64,000 nucleotides of DNA from Paenibacillus sp. AN1007. GTDB lineage: Bacteria > Bacillota > Bacilli > Paenibacillales > Paenibacillaceae. Position numbers and translations under genes: made by a program. The DNA lies in assembly GCF_040702995.1 (NCBI RefSeq), contig NZ_CP159992.1, forward strand, positions 4,613,501-4,677,500, in the 5' to 3' direction. Position 1 is the first letter of the stretch. Each line of letters opens with the position of its first letter. The notes under the pieces were generated by a model. It ran no database searches, was not told the origin of the DNA, and was given only the letters and a program-made list of their open reading frames with translations. Shown piece after piece: positions 18,092-27,131 of the stretch.

Positions 18092-18352
18092 TCATTTCAG
18101 GCGCAGTTTCTCATCACTTTGCCTTACAAATAGGATGCTGTTCCATACTGCACAATAAGCAGCTAAAGCCATCACACCAATGACAAAAAACAGGTTCATC
18201 TGCGTGAACGAATAGCTGCTCCCGGTAAAAACAATGAGAACGGCACTAATTCCGATGTTCTCGCGATTATATTTTTGAAACTTCTGAAAGATCATTCTGT
18301 AGAGCAGTAAAAGTGCCATAAACATGATCCATATCAAATAAAATATCCCCAT
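18092..18352 (-). CDS. Small three-helix membrane protein
   Basis: Unrecognised 86-residue protein with hydrophobic segments at about 3-22, 35-50 and 55-75 and a charged tail ending DEKLRLK. ATG 18352 follows GAAGGTGG at 8 nt; a GTG at 18364 would lie inside that ribosome site. It is isolated: repeat-rich DNA on one side and about 230 bp of AT-rich DNA on the other. Coding is supported by the ribosome site and hydrophobic pattern only. Confidence 0.6.
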   Translation of the reverse strand: MGIFYLIWIMFMALLLLYRMIFQKFQKYNRENIGISAVLIVFTGSSYSFTQMNLFFVIGVMALAAYCAVWNSILFVRQSDEKLRLK

Positions 18353-18657
18353 ATGCCGGGCCACCTTCTCTCAAACAACTTGGGTCTTTAAAACCTAAAA
18401 CCTTATAATCAACAGCTCCATATGTACGTTTCAACCAGCTCTATGCTAAAATCATCTGACCTCGCCATTCTGACCTTTTTTCTCATCTTTCCCCTCCTCT
18501 ATCAAAAATGTATAACTCTACCGTATCATAATTTCAATGTACTTCTAAACTATAATTCCGAAAAAGTTTTTAAATAAATCGTTATTTTACAAATGAGCAG
18601 AGCTGTTCGAGTCGTGCGCACTCATATCCTCTCCCATAATTAAATGACATCATCAAA

Positions 18658-18690
18658 GAAGCAGCTCCATGCCGATGCATGGGCTGCTTC
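18658..18690 (-). terminator. Terminator of the phosphonate/phosphite importer operon
   Basis: GAAGCAGC and GCTGCTTC with an inner CCATGC/GCATGG stem and a CGAT loop, followed on the minus strand by TTTG. It is 84 bp after the last permease gene. The rest of 18353-18773 shows no gene I can support. Confidence 0.75.
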
Positions 18691-18773
18691 TCATCATAGA
18701 CTGCGGAATGAACCTGCTCAATCAGCCTTCTTCTTACTTTGAATTTCGGATGCCAGAATAGCTGCATGTTCTA

Positions 18774-19586
18774 CTAAACCAGCTTCTTACGAATATATCC
18801 CGAGATCAGGTCAATGATGGTGATCATCACAATAATGCCGAGCAGGATGATGCCGACACGCGGCCAGTTACGTGTGCTGAGCGCAAAGATCAGCGGAGTT
18901 CCGATCCCGCCTGCACCGATTACACCGAGGATGGTGGCAGAACGCACATTGATCTCAAACCGATACAGCGTATAGTTCAGAAATCCCGGGATGACCTGCG
19001 GCAGAATGGCGAACCAGAGCTGCTGCATACGCGTTGCTCCGGAAGCCAGCAAAGCTTCAGACGGGCCGTAGTCCATATTTTCAACCTCATCTGAGTACAG
19101 TTTACCGAGCATCCCGATCGAGTGCAGTCCAAGGGCTAACACCCCGGCGAATGATCCGGGACCTACGGCCTTGATGAACAATAGAGCCATAATAATCTCG
19201 GGAAATGTACGGATAAAACTCAGCATCATTTTTCCCGCACCCGAGATCGCCCGATGACCGCTCATATTCCGTGCGGACCAGAAGGCAAACGGGATACACA
19301 GCACAGCGGAGATCACGGTGCCAAGTACAGAGATCGCGAGCGTATCCAGCAATCCTCGCAGCAGATCCTCTCCTTCAGGCAAATAGACAAAATTCCAATC
19401 GGGCGAGAAAATGCCCGCGATAATGGCTTTCATAATCTGCCCGGCTGTTTCCTTGAAACCGGTAAACGGCACGCCCGCAAGAGCCCACGCATAGACCAGA
19501 ATTAACAGCAGCATGATAAGCCAGCGCAGCGGATTTTTCCGCGGCTTGGATCTTGGCCGAATACGGCTCACTTCATTATTCATCAT
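18774..19586 (-). CDS. phnE: Phosphonate/phosphite ABC transporter permease PhnE (second copy)
   Basis: Inner-membrane permease subunit. After a basic N-terminus come about six helices and the binding-protein-dependent transport signature EALLASGATRMQQLWFAILPQVIPGF, which contacts the ATPase. The C-terminal VIGAGGIGTPLIFALSTRNW is typical of PhnE. Its ATG overlaps the stop of the preceding phnE copy (ATGA). The two permeases are related but not identical and probably form a heterodimer. Last gene of the operon. Confidence 0.9.
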   Translation of the reverse strand: MMNNEVSRIRPRSKPRKNPLRWLIMLLLILVYAWALAGVPFTGFKETAGQIMKAIIAGIFSPDWNFVYLPEGEDLLRGLLDTLAISVLGTVISAVLCIPFAFWSARNMSGHRAISGAGKMMLSFIRTFPEIIMALLFIKAVGPGSFAGVLALGLHSIGMLGKLYSDEVENMDYGPSEALLASGATRMQQLWFAILPQVIPGFLNYTLYRFEINVRSATILGVIGAGGIGTPLIFALSTRNWPRVGIILLGIIVMITIIDLISGYIRKKLV

Positions 19587-20440
19587 AACAATTTCTCCCG
19601 CAGCTTAGTGCTCACATAGTCGATAATCAGAACGATAGCTAGTGTGAAAATAATAATGGTATTCGTCTTGTCGTACTCCAGGAATCCGAGCGTCGCTTCA
19701 TAATAAAGCCCAATCCCGCCCGCACCGACCAAGCCAAGAATAGCCGCGGCACGTACATTAATCTCGAAGGCATACAGCACATAGGACGTGAACTGAGCAG
19801 CGAGTTGAGGAACGACACCGTACACGATGAGCTGGATCCGGTTCATACCCACAGCAGTCATCGCTTCAAGCGGCCCTTTGTCAATCGTCTCCAGTGTTTC
19901 ATACGTGAGCTTGGCGATCAGACCCAGCGAGAATACAGCCAGCGCGAGGATACCCGGAACCGGGCCCAAACCAAATACAGCGACGAACAAAGCGGCCAGC
20001 AGCAGGTCCGGGATCGTACGAATCAGATTCAGCAGCAAACGGGCCGGATAATAGATCCAGCGGCTTGGCGCCAGATTCCCCGCACAGAGGATCGAGATGG
20101 GAATTGCAAAAATCGCACCGATGGTTGTTCCCAGCAGTGCCATACGGATCGTTTCCAGCATCCCCTGCACGATATTGTCAAAATAACTCCAGCGCGGCGG
20201 AAACATCTCCTTCAGCAGCTTCCACATCTCCGGAAATCCCGTGAACAGCTCTGTAACCCCGGCACCTGTCTGCTTCGCACTTGCCCACAAGAGCAGCAAG
20301 ATGATGACCAGCGTCAGCAGATGTTTTGTTTTCCCCGGTGGTTTGGGGCGATTCACAATCTGTCCTAGGCGGGACCCAGGTTCCTTACCTGCACCTGCGC
20401 GCCCTTCATGTTCAAGTGAAACGTTGGTTTGTCCCTTCAT
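19583..20440 (-). CDS. phnE: Phosphonate/phosphite ABC transporter permease PhnE (first copy)
   Basis: Permease of a PhnCDE importer. A hydrophilic N-terminal extension of about 35 residues precedes the helices; the EAA loop is EAMTAVGMNRIQLIVYGVVPQL, followed by GLVGAGGIGLYYEATLGFLEY. The start overlaps the phnC stop by 4 nt, and GGGAGAAG precedes it. It pairs with the second PhnE downstream. Whether the complex takes up phosphonate, phosphite or another oxyanion cannot be read from the sequence. Confidence 0.9.
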   Translation of the reverse strand: MKGQTNVSLEHEGRAGAGKEPGSRLGQIVNRPKPPGKTKHLLTLVIILLLLWASAKQTGAGVTELFTGFPEMWKLLKEMFPPRWSYFDNIVQGMLETIRMALLGTTIGAIFAIPISILCAGNLAPSRWIYYPARLLLNLIRTIPDLLLAALFVAVFGLGPVPGILALAVFSLGLIAKLTYETLETIDKGPLEAMTAVGMNRIQLIVYGVVPQLAAQFTSYVLYAFEINVRAAAILGLVGAGGIGLYYEATLGFLEYDKTNTIIIFTLAIVLIIDYVSTKLREKLL

Positions 20441-21234
20441 ACCAGCACTTCTCCCTGCTCATGCACGGTCTGCTTGTCCAACAATTCATCGGCGAGGATC
20501 GGTCTGCCATAAATTTCAGCAAAGCGCTCATCCGTTGCTTCTTCCACCGGACCGTCAAAAACGACTTCCCCTGCACGCAAACCGACAATACGTGTTGCAT
20601 ACTCTCTCGCCAGATCAATAAAATGCAGGTTAACAATCGTTGTAATCCCGAGATCCTGATTGATCCGTTTCAGGTCATCCATGACCTGTTTCGTCGTCAG
20701 CGGATCAAGGGATGCAACCGGTTCATCGGCCAAAATAATTTTTGCTTCCTGAGCCAGCACACGAGCAATGGCCACACGCTGCTGCTGTCCGCCAGACAAT
20801 TGATCTGCACGGGAATAAGCTTTCTCGGAAATATTCACCCGATCCAAAGCGTCAAAGGCCAGTTCAACATCTTCTTTTGGAAAACGTCCCAAAATGGTAC
20901 GAAGTGTAGAATGATACCCTACCCGACCAGCCAGTACATTACGCAGCACGCTGGATCGTTTCACCAGATTGAAGCTTTGGAAGATCATGCCGATATCCCG
21001 CCGGATCATGCGCAGGCGCTTGCCCTGCGCCTTGGTGATGGAGCTTCCGTTGATCAGAATTTCACCTTCACTGATATCATGCAGCCGGTTAATGGATCGC
21101 AGCAGCGTGGATTTGCCTGCACCAGACAACCCGACCACGGCGATAAATTCTCCCTGCTTCAATTCCAAATTTATGTTGTTCAGGCCTTTCGTGCCGTTTG
21201 CATACGTTTTGGTCACATTGTGAAGCTCAATCAT
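20437..21234 (-). CDS. phnC: Phosphonate/phosphite ABC transporter ATP-binding protein PhnC
   Basis: ATPase of the importer, with Walker A VVGLSGAGKSTLLRSINRLH, Q-loop GMIFQSFNLVKRSSVL, signature LSGGQQQRVAIARVL and Walker B IILADEPVASLD. ATG 21234 (MIELHNVTKTYANG) is preceded by AAGGAG at 7 nt; the open frame further upstream lacks support. The product of 265 residues is of normal length. It follows the binding protein gene after 152 bp and overlaps the first permease gene. Confidence 0.93.
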   Translation of the reverse strand: MIELHNVTKTYANGTKGLNNINLELKQGEFIAVVGLSGAGKSTLLRSINRLHDISEGEILINGSSITKAQGKRLRMIRRDIGMIFQSFNLVKRSSVLRNVLAGRVGYHSTLRTILGRFPKEDVELAFDALDRVNISEKAYSRADQLSGGQQQRVAIARVLAQEAKIILADEPVASLDPLTTKQVMDDLKRINQDLGITTIVNLHFIDLAREYATRIVGLRAGEVVFDGPVEEATDERFAEIYGRPILADELLDKQTVHEQGEVLV

Positions 21235-21386
21235 CCCGTTACTCCTTCTTTCATCCATAATATTTATATCGTTTCCGTTGTTCCCAGCAGAAACTTGTAA
21301 TAACGGCACAAGCCAGAACAGCGTCAATTACGCTGAACTGGCCTGTTCACTGTGCAAAAGTCACGAATGGCTTGTTGGATCGAAAA

Positions 21387-22373
21387 CTACTCGGTTTTCA
21401 CTTTCTCGTTATACTGGCGCACGATATCAAACTTGCTGTCATCGGACTCCACATAACCTTCGTGCGTGTAGATTTCTTTGATGATCTGGTGACCTTCTGT
21501 ATCTTTGCCGATATCGATGAAGGCTTGTTTGATCTTCGCTGTCCAATCTGCGTTCATGTCGGTACGAACGGCGATCGTATCGTTAGGAATAGGCTCAGTG
21601 AAAGCAAGAACACGTGTGTCTTTGAATACATTCGGGTAGTCTTTGGACACCGTGTTACGGGCATCCTGGAAAATCGCTGCTGCATCTACATCCCCGTTCA
21701 ACACGGCAAGAACAGCTTGGTCATGGCCTTTAACGGTTACAGGCTGTACGTCTTTCAAAGGATCAATGCCGCGATCCAGCAGCAGGGCTGCCGGCCATAC
21801 ATAACCAGCGGAAGACGTCACGTTCTGGTACGCCATTTTTTTGCCTTTCAGATCCTCAACCGACTGGATCGGGGAGTCTTTTTTCACAATAATCATGGAT
21901 TTATACGAATCGGCCAGCTGCTCTGTCGGAGCACCCGTCTCATCATTAACGCCATAACGCTGTGCCTGCAGAATAACTTGTGCTGCCCCTTTTTCCTTCG
22001 CTAGCACATAAGCCGTTGGAGGCAGGAAACCTACATCTACTTTTTTGGAAGCCATAGCCTCAATGATCGTGTTGTAATCTGTCGATACGCTGACTTTCAC
22101 CGGGATACCCAGCTTGTCTCCAAGCAATTTTTCCAGCGGTTTAGCCTTCGCTTCAAGGGTGTCTGCATTCTGGGAAGGAACGAATTGCACCGTCAGTTCC
22201 GTAGGTGCATAACCTTCAGCGGTCTTGTCTTTCTCTGCCGTTTCGGTTGATGTGCCGGACGCGCTTGAATTGGCTTCCGCGCCGTTTGACGAATTGGATG
22301 CAGCGTTAGACCCACATGCACTCAGGAACAGTACCAAAATCAACAATGGTAAAAATAAAGCAGACTTCTTCAA
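21387..22373 (-). CDS. phnD: Phosphate/phosphite/phosphonate-binding lipoprotein PhnD
   Basis: Extracellular solute-binding lipoprotein that delivers substrate to the PhnE permeases. The start is TTG 22373 behind GGAGGG, giving a lipoprotein signal with lipobox LSACG. Family motifs are FVPSQNADTLEAKAKPLEKLLG, KVDVGFLPPTAYVLA, the helix-capping SPIQSVEDLKGKKMAYQNVTS region and NGDVDAAAIFQDARN. First gene of the operon. No C-P lyase or phosphite dehydrogenase gene is in view, so the ligand is open. Confidence 0.92.
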   Translation of the reverse strand: MKKSALFLPLLILVLFLSACGSNAASNSSNGAEANSSASGTSTETAEKDKTAEGYAPTELTVQFVPSQNADTLEAKAKPLEKLLGDKLGIPVKVSVSTDYNTIIEAMASKKVDVGFLPPTAYVLAKEKGAAQVILQAQRYGVNDETGAPTEQLADSYKSMIIVKKDSPIQSVEDLKGKKMAYQNVTSSAGYVWPAALLLDRGIDPLKDVQPVTVKGHDQAVLAVLNGDVDAAAIFQDARNTVSKDYPNVFKDTRVLAFTEPIPNDTIAVRTDMNADWTAKIKQAFIDIGKDTEGHQIIKEIYTHEGYVESDDSKFDIVRQYNEKVKTE

Positions 22374-22649
22374 TCGAACACCCTCCAAAAGTTTTTCTGA
22401 TTTTCATTACTTGTCTACTATAATTGGCAAATATTTGCGTGATGTGAAACGGAATTTGGAGTTTTGTAAAGTTTCCTGTCAGGCTGTCAGCGGGACATTC
22501 TTCTGTTAAAATAGGCTCATTATGGTCGATCATCAAGGACGAAACACGTATAAAATAAGGCCTGCTGCCTGTCGTTCAGGCTGTTTCTCTTTGCTGTATC
22601 TGCTGTTTGAACCATATATCTAAACTTATATATTAGAGGAGATTGTAAA

Positions 22650-24272
22650 ATGACACGCATTCCCCCTACAGCCAGCCTGGATATTCTGTTCACCAGTGAC
22701 CTTCACGGGGCGATTCGCCCGATCCATTACAATACCAACGCATATCGTCATACCGGTCTTGCCCTGCTGGCTTCTCTGATTCGCCGGGAACGCGACCGCT
22801 CGCCTGAACTGCTGCTCATCGATAACGGAGACCTGCTTCAAGGGGCTCCTCTGGCTTCTTATGCAGCCTCCCACACACCTAAAACCCAGATTCATCCTTT
22901 CATTAATGTGTTAAACGAGCTGGGTTACGATGCCGCAGTACCGGGCAATCATGAGTTCAACTACGGGCAGGAAATGCTGCGCCGAGCGATGGCAGACTCC
23001 TCGTTTCCATGGCTTTCCGCCAATATTGTTGAAGAATCTGCAGCTGCCCCTGATGGGAAGGATATTCCTGCTTTTGGACATCCATATGTCATCAAGATAC
23101 TCTCTTCGGGAGTTAAACTCGCACTTCTCGGTGCCACCACACATTACATCCCTAACTGGGAGCATCCGAAAAATATTGAAGGGCTGCACTTCCTGGACGC
23201 ACTGGAAACCATTCGTACGTGGGTGAAGTATATTCGTGAATATGAACAGCCCGACGTACTGGTGGTCAGTTATCATGGAGGTTTTGAATGTGATCTGGAG
23301 ACAGGTGAACCTGCAGAGCGCTTAACCGGGGAAAATCAGGCATACGCCATCTGCCGGGAGATCGAAGGGATCGACGTGCTCCTGACGGGTCATCAGCACC
23401 GCCAGTTAACAGCCGAAATCCATGGTGTAACAGTCATTCAGCCCGGATTTAATGGCAGCGGAGCAGGTCATGTATCCGTACAGCTTCAGCAGTCTCCAGA
23501 CGGCAGGTGGGAAGTTATGGGCAAAACAGCACGGCTGCTGCTGCTGGAAGAACATCCTGATCTACAACCTGATCCGGTCGTTATGAAGCTGACGGATGAT
23601 CTGGAAGCGATGGCACAGACATGGCTGGATCAGCCCATCGGCGAAGCAGCTGCGAATGAGGATTTATCGATATCCAGTGCCGCACAGCTCCGGCTTGAAG
23701 CACACCCCTTTATTGATTTTGTACATCAGGTACAGCTGGAGGCGACAGGGGCTCAGCTTTCCAACACCGCTATGCTTAGCGAAGAAGCCCGAGGATTCGG
23801 TAATCAAATTACGGTACGCGACGTGTTATCCAACTTCATCTACCCCAACACGCTGACTGTGCTTGAACTTAGGGGACGGGATATTCGGGAGGCTTTGGAG
23901 CAGACTGCACGTTATTTCGAACTGGACACTTCCGGGAAGGTGATCGTAAACCCGGCATATTTGCAGCCCAAACCGCAGCACTATAACTATGACATGTGGG
24001 CTGGCATCGAATACGAGCTGGATATTTCCAAGCCTGCAGGCAGCCGTGTCGTGAAGCTGGAGCGTGGAGGCAAACCGCTGGAGATGGATGGCACGTATTC
24101 TGTGGTGATGAACAGCTATCGTGCGGCAGGCGGAGGAGATTATGCAATGTATCCGGGGAAAAAAGTACTGCATGAAGGTGCCGCAGATATGGCTGCACTG
24201 GTGGAGGATTATATTCGCAGACATCAGCCTCTTGAGGTCAGATCCAATCATAATTGGAAAGTGATCTGCTGA
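22650..24272 (+). CDS. Cytoplasmic 5'-nucleotidase/metallophosphoesterase (YunD-like)
   Basis: Bimetallic phosphoesterase of the UshA/5'-nucleotidase family that would release phosphate from nucleotides or other monoesters. The metallophosphatase domain holds LFTSDLHG, LIDNGDLLQG, PGNHEFNYG, VVSYHGGF and LTGHQHRQL. The C-terminal 5'-nucleotidase domain has the substrate-stacking region FIYPNTLTVLELRGRDIREALE and NSYRAAGGGDYAMYPG. There is no signal peptide, as in Bacillus YunD, so the enzyme should be cytoplasmic. It diverges from the phnD operon across about 275 bp, which suggests a shared phosphorus-scavenging role. ATG 22650 is preceded by AGAGGAG. Confidence 0.9.
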   Translation: MTRIPPTASLDILFTSDLHGAIRPIHYNTNAYRHTGLALLASLIRRERDRSPELLLIDNGDLLQGAPLASYAASHTPKTQIHPFINVLNELGYDAAVPGNHEFNYGQEMLRRAMADSSFPWLSANIVEESAAAPDGKDIPAFGHPYVIKILSSGVKLALLGATTHYIPNWEHPKNIEGLHFLDALETIRTWVKYIREYEQPDVLVVSYHGGFECDLETGEPAERLTGENQAYAICREIEGIDVLLTGHQHRQLTAEIHGVTVIQPGFNGSGAGHVSVQLQQSPDGRWEVMGKTARLLLLEEHPDLQPDPVVMKLTDDLEAMAQTWLDQPIGEAAANEDLSISSAAQLRLEAHPFIDFVHQVQLEATGAQLSNTAMLSEEARGFGNQITVRDVLSNFIYPNTLTVLELRGRDIREALEQTARYFELDTSGKVIVNPAYLQPKPQHYNYDMWAGIEYELDISKPAGSRVVKLERGGKPLEMDGTYSVVMNSYRAAGGGDYAMYPGKKVLHEGAADMAALVEDYIRRHQPLEVRSNHNWKVIC

Positions 24273-24305
24273 AATTTGGCGGAGAGTAACGTAGGCAGTT
24301 ATGAA

Positions 24306-24344
24306 GAAAGGACAGAACCGTAGTTTACCAGGTTCTGTCCTTTC
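24306..24344 (+). terminator. Terminator of the nucleotidase gene
   Basis: A perfect 14-bp stem, GAAAGGACAGAACC with GGTTCTGTCCTTTC, loop GTAGTTTACCA, followed by TTACTT. Confidence 0.85.
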
Positions 24345-24412
24345 TTACTTGCATAAGCAATTTAATTAACGAGGGCTAAGCCTATGTTTAGACGGGTTAG
24401 AGCAGCATGTGT

Positions 24413-24730
24413 TTACTGAAACATCGTATCCGAGATCAAGACCACAATGAGAAAAGCAGCTGCCCAGACCAGCATCAGATTCGCTGTTGCTGTTGCCCAT
24501 TTGCTTTTGCCAGCATGATAGAATACCCAGCATATCAGTGAGAATAACACACCAAAGGGATATGTGGCCATCAGGATGGCTGCTGTGGTATCCAAGAATG
24601 GATGTGTACCGGACTCCCGAAAGGCATACAAGTACAAGCTCATCATCAGCACGAAGGGATAGGCAAACAGGGTTAGACCGTAAATAATATTGAGTAATAT
24701 AAGTCGATATGCCAGTTTAGGATTTTTCAA
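24413..24730 (-). CDS. Small polytopic membrane protein
   Basis: Unrecognised 105-residue protein with three hydrophobic segments. I start it at TTG 24730 (MKNPKLAYRLILLN) since AAGGAGG lies 12 nt upstream; ATG 24766 would place that site inside the gene. The opening helix (NIIYGLTLFAYPFVLMMSL) closely resembles FTLIYGLTLLMWPFIAFAMG in the protein at 42164-42589, so the two belong to one family of unknown role. No functional motif is seen. Confidence 0.65.
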   Translation of the reverse strand: MKNPKLAYRLILLNIIYGLTLFAYPFVLMMSLYLYAFRESGTHPFLDTTAAILMATYPFGVLFSLICWVFYHAGKSKWATATANLMLVWAAAFLIVVLISDTMFQ

Positions 24731-24846
24731 TTGAGATACAGCCCTCCTTGTGAACTCCGAGCTCATACCAGTATATCACTTGTTCACACCAAGTCATGGT
24801 ATACTTTTCCATTTTACGATTAATATTTATCCCTATACATCTTCTT

Positions 24847-26208
24847 TCAAACAGCGGCCCGTTCCTGCAGCCTATCAATCCGTTTGTAATGATAAGCGAA
24901 CAGGATGAGGCCCAGCACACTCGTAATGACCTCCGTTACTGTCATAGACCAGATGATGCCTGTAAGACCGAAGGATTGGTGGAAAATGATAATGACCGGG
25001 ATAAACAGCGTGCCCTGACACACAGCCATGATATTCGTTGGAATCCCTTCCCCTACTGCTTTGAAGATGCCGGTAAACAGTCCTGTTAATCCGGTGAACA
25101 GAGCAGAGATCAGCATTGCCACCAGAATCGAACCTCCGGCCTCCAGTACTGCGGCATCCGTAGAGAATAACCGGATTATAGATTCTTTGAATACATAAAC
25201 GACACCTATAAAAAGAACAGCAATTCCGATGATATACAGCGCGGCCTGCTTATATGCAGCTTTCAAACGGTCGAACTTCTGACTCGCGAAACTGTGTGCG
25301 ACCAGCGGAATAATCCCCATAAAGATTCCCATCGTAATAAACTCGGGAAGCTGTACAATCCGTAAAGCAATGCCAAATCCAGCTACAATGCCATCTCCAT
25401 AGATCATTGCGTAGTGGTTGAGCAGCAGCGTAGATACGATAAGAAAAGAGGTCTGCAGCAGTTCAGATACACCGATCTTGAATACTTCCATTTGATCTTT
25501 AACTTGAAGTTTCCAATGTCCCAGAAATCCTCTTAAATTCTCGCTGCGGCGGGATAAAAACCAAACATAATAGGCTGCGGAACAAGCATTCGCTAATACA
25601 ATGGATAAGGCGGCTCCAATCACATGCCAGTTCAATATCAGAATAAACAGGACATCCAGAACGATGCTGGCTGCAATGCTGATGAACATGCCTATCATGG
25701 ATTCTTTTGAAGCACCCTCCGACCGAACCAGCTGCTCCAGTGTGAAATTGAGAATAACGATAGCTCCGCCTGCCAGAAGTGTAATGGCATATTGACTTGT
25801 GTACTCATACACAGCTTGATCTGCACCTAATCCATGGACAATGGGAGAGGTAAACAGCCAGGCAATCAGCGCAATCAGCAGTCCAATACCCACGCTGGAA
25901 TAAAAGGAATACCCTGCGACCCGCTTCGCTTTTTCCTTCTCTCCCATCGCTGCCAGTCTTGTAATGAATGTGCCCCCGCCCACGCCGAACATATTGCCAA
26001 CAGCCATTAATACCGTAAAGATCGGCAATCCGAGGGTAATTGCGCTAAACATGCCCGTATCATGCACCAGACCGATAAAGAACGCGTTGATAAGGTTATA
26101 TAACGTTCCCGCAGACATGCCAAGCATCATCGGGATGGACAGATGCATAATCGACTTGTGTACAGGCGCTTTGTCCAGATAATAAGAGTTTGAATGTTTT
26201 TCTTTCAT
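24847..26208 (-). CDS. MATE-family multidrug efflux transporter
   Basis: Cation-coupled exporter of the MATE/DinF superfamily, 453 residues with twelve predicted helices in two homologous halves. Typical features are MHLSIPMMLGMSAGTLYNLINAFFIG in helix 1, VGGGTFITRLAAMGE after helix 2 and LEQLVRSEGASKESM in the first half. ATG 26208 follows AAGGTGGAGAG. It lies 230 bp downstream of a marR gene in the same direction, and two palindromes matching the marR upstream site lie in this gap, so MarR-controlled expression is likely. Substrates are unknown. Confidence 0.92.
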   Translation of the reverse strand: MKEKHSNSYYLDKAPVHKSIMHLSIPMMLGMSAGTLYNLINAFFIGLVHDTGMFSAITLGLPIFTVLMAVGNMFGVGGGTFITRLAAMGEKEKAKRVAGYSFYSSVGIGLLIALIAWLFTSPIVHGLGADQAVYEYTSQYAITLLAGGAIVILNFTLEQLVRSEGASKESMIGMFISIAASIVLDVLFILILNWHVIGAALSIVLANACSAAYYVWFLSRRSENLRGFLGHWKLQVKDQMEVFKIGVSELLQTSFLIVSTLLLNHYAMIYGDGIVAGFGIALRIVQLPEFITMGIFMGIIPLVAHSFASQKFDRLKAAYKQAALYIIGIAVLFIGVVYVFKESIIRLFSTDAAVLEAGGSILVAMLISALFTGLTGLFTGIFKAVGEGIPTNIMAVCQGTLFIPVIIIFHQSFGLTGIIWSMTVTEVITSVLGLILFAYHYKRIDRLQERAAV

Positions 26209-26242
26209 TAGTAACTCTCCACCTTTCTTAACTCTTTAACAA

Positions 26243-26254
26243 TTAGAATTCTAA
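26243..26254. promoter_or_regulatory. MarR operator candidate 1 (before MATE gene)
   Basis: TTAGAATTCTAA is a perfect 12-bp palindrome 35 bp upstream of the MATE start codon. Its outer bases match the palindrome ahead of marR. Confidence 0.65.
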
Positions 26255-26368
26255 GTATTAATTCAAAAAAACGTACCACATCAATATCTTTTCACTTCAG
26301 CGTATAAAAAAACTACAGATCACAGGGCATCTCCTTACATCCACAACAGATTAGTAGAATGTTAATAG

Positions 26369-26381
26369 TTTGAATTCTAAG
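26369..26381. promoter_or_regulatory. MarR operator candidate 2 (marR-MATE gap)
   Basis: TTTGAATTCTAAG differs from operator candidate 1 (TTAGAATTCTAAG) at one base. It lies 126 bp upstream of it, in the gap between marR and the MATE gene. Confidence 0.5.
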
Positions 26382-26439
26382 CTTTTGGTTGTGAGCAGTT
26401 CACCTGCTCTGTTCGTACCTTGATCATCTTTGACCGAAC

Positions 26440-26862
26440 TTATAAATTCTGATTAACCTTAGTCAGCAAACGCATTAATAGTGCCTGTTCTTCATCCGTC
26501 AAACTTTTCACAATCTCACTCTCTACGGCAGCAAACATCCGCTCAACGTCATGGATCACCTGCTCGCCCTTGGGCAGTACGTACAGATTTTTCTGCCGTT
26601 CATTATCAGCAGGAATTTTACGAACGATATAACCGTTCTTCTCCAGTCCTTTTAACATACTTGTAATCGTTGCATCTCTGCGGTTAAATACGTCAGCTAA
26701 TTTCTTCTGGATTAATCCTTCGTCCTGATGTTCATAGATATAGCCAATAACTCTTCCCTGCTGCGCATTTAATCCCAGTTCGTTGACCTGATCATCAGCT
26801 TTGCGTTTGATCTTCATACCAATGGTTTGAAACAAGTCCGAATACGGTGTGTTTTTACGCAT
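26440..26862 (-). CDS. MarR-family transcriptional regulator
   Basis: Winged-helix repressor of 140 residues. The DNA-binding core is GLNAQQGRVIGYIYEH, LIQKKLADVFNRRDATITSMLKGLEKNGYIVRK and the wing ADNERQKNLYVLPKGE. ATG 26862 follows GGGGGAAG; the frame continuing upstream to 26913 would include the promoter region. It precedes the MATE gene and has a matching palindrome 72 bp before its start, so it probably represses itself and the exporter until a drug ligand binds. Confidence 0.92.
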   Translation of the reverse strand: MRKNTPYSDLFQTIGMKIKRKADDQVNELGLNAQQGRVIGYIYEHQDEGLIQKKLADVFNRRDATITSMLKGLEKNGYIVRKIPADNERQKNLYVLPKGEQVIHDVERMFAAVESEIVKSLTDEEQALLMRLLTKVNQNL

Positions 26863-26933
26863 GCATCTTCCCCCTGTTCTTCTTATGTTTACGTTTAAAA
26901 TATCACATCCCAATCGGGTTCAATCCCTAAATA

Positions 26934-26945
26934 TTAGATATCTAA
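26934..26945. promoter_or_regulatory. MarR autoregulatory operator candidate
   Basis: TTAGATATCTAA is a perfect 12-bp palindrome upstream of marR. It shares TTAGA..TCTAA with the palindromes before the MATE gene. Confidence 0.6.
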
Positions 26946-27026
26946 GTGTTTACGAACTAAATATACAGCGCCATTTCCTCTCTGTCAAGCAGCACCGATC
27001 TCTTTTTCTTTCCTGCACAATAAAAA

Positions 27027-27059
27027 AAGGATTGAAGCCCCTTTCGGTCTTCAATCCTT
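27027..27059 (-). terminator. Terminator of the heterodimeric ABC exporter operon
   Basis: An 11-bp perfect stem, AAGGATTGAAG with CTTCAATCCTT, followed on the minus strand by a run of seven T. Confidence 0.9.
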
Positions 27060-27131
27060 CTGTTGTTAAACTCCCCGTTCTGTCTGCGCTTCAGTCCTGC
27101 ATCGGGAGAACAAGCAACGCTCTCGGGCCGC

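Noticed and set aside
18582..18767. Minus-strand 61-codon frame downstream of phnE
   Set aside because: It runs through the operon terminator hairpin and has no ribosome site.
22374..22649. Pho box between phnD and the nucleotidase gene
   Set aside because: TT(A/T)ACA-like words are present but not with the 11-bp periodicity of PhoP sites, so no feature was called.
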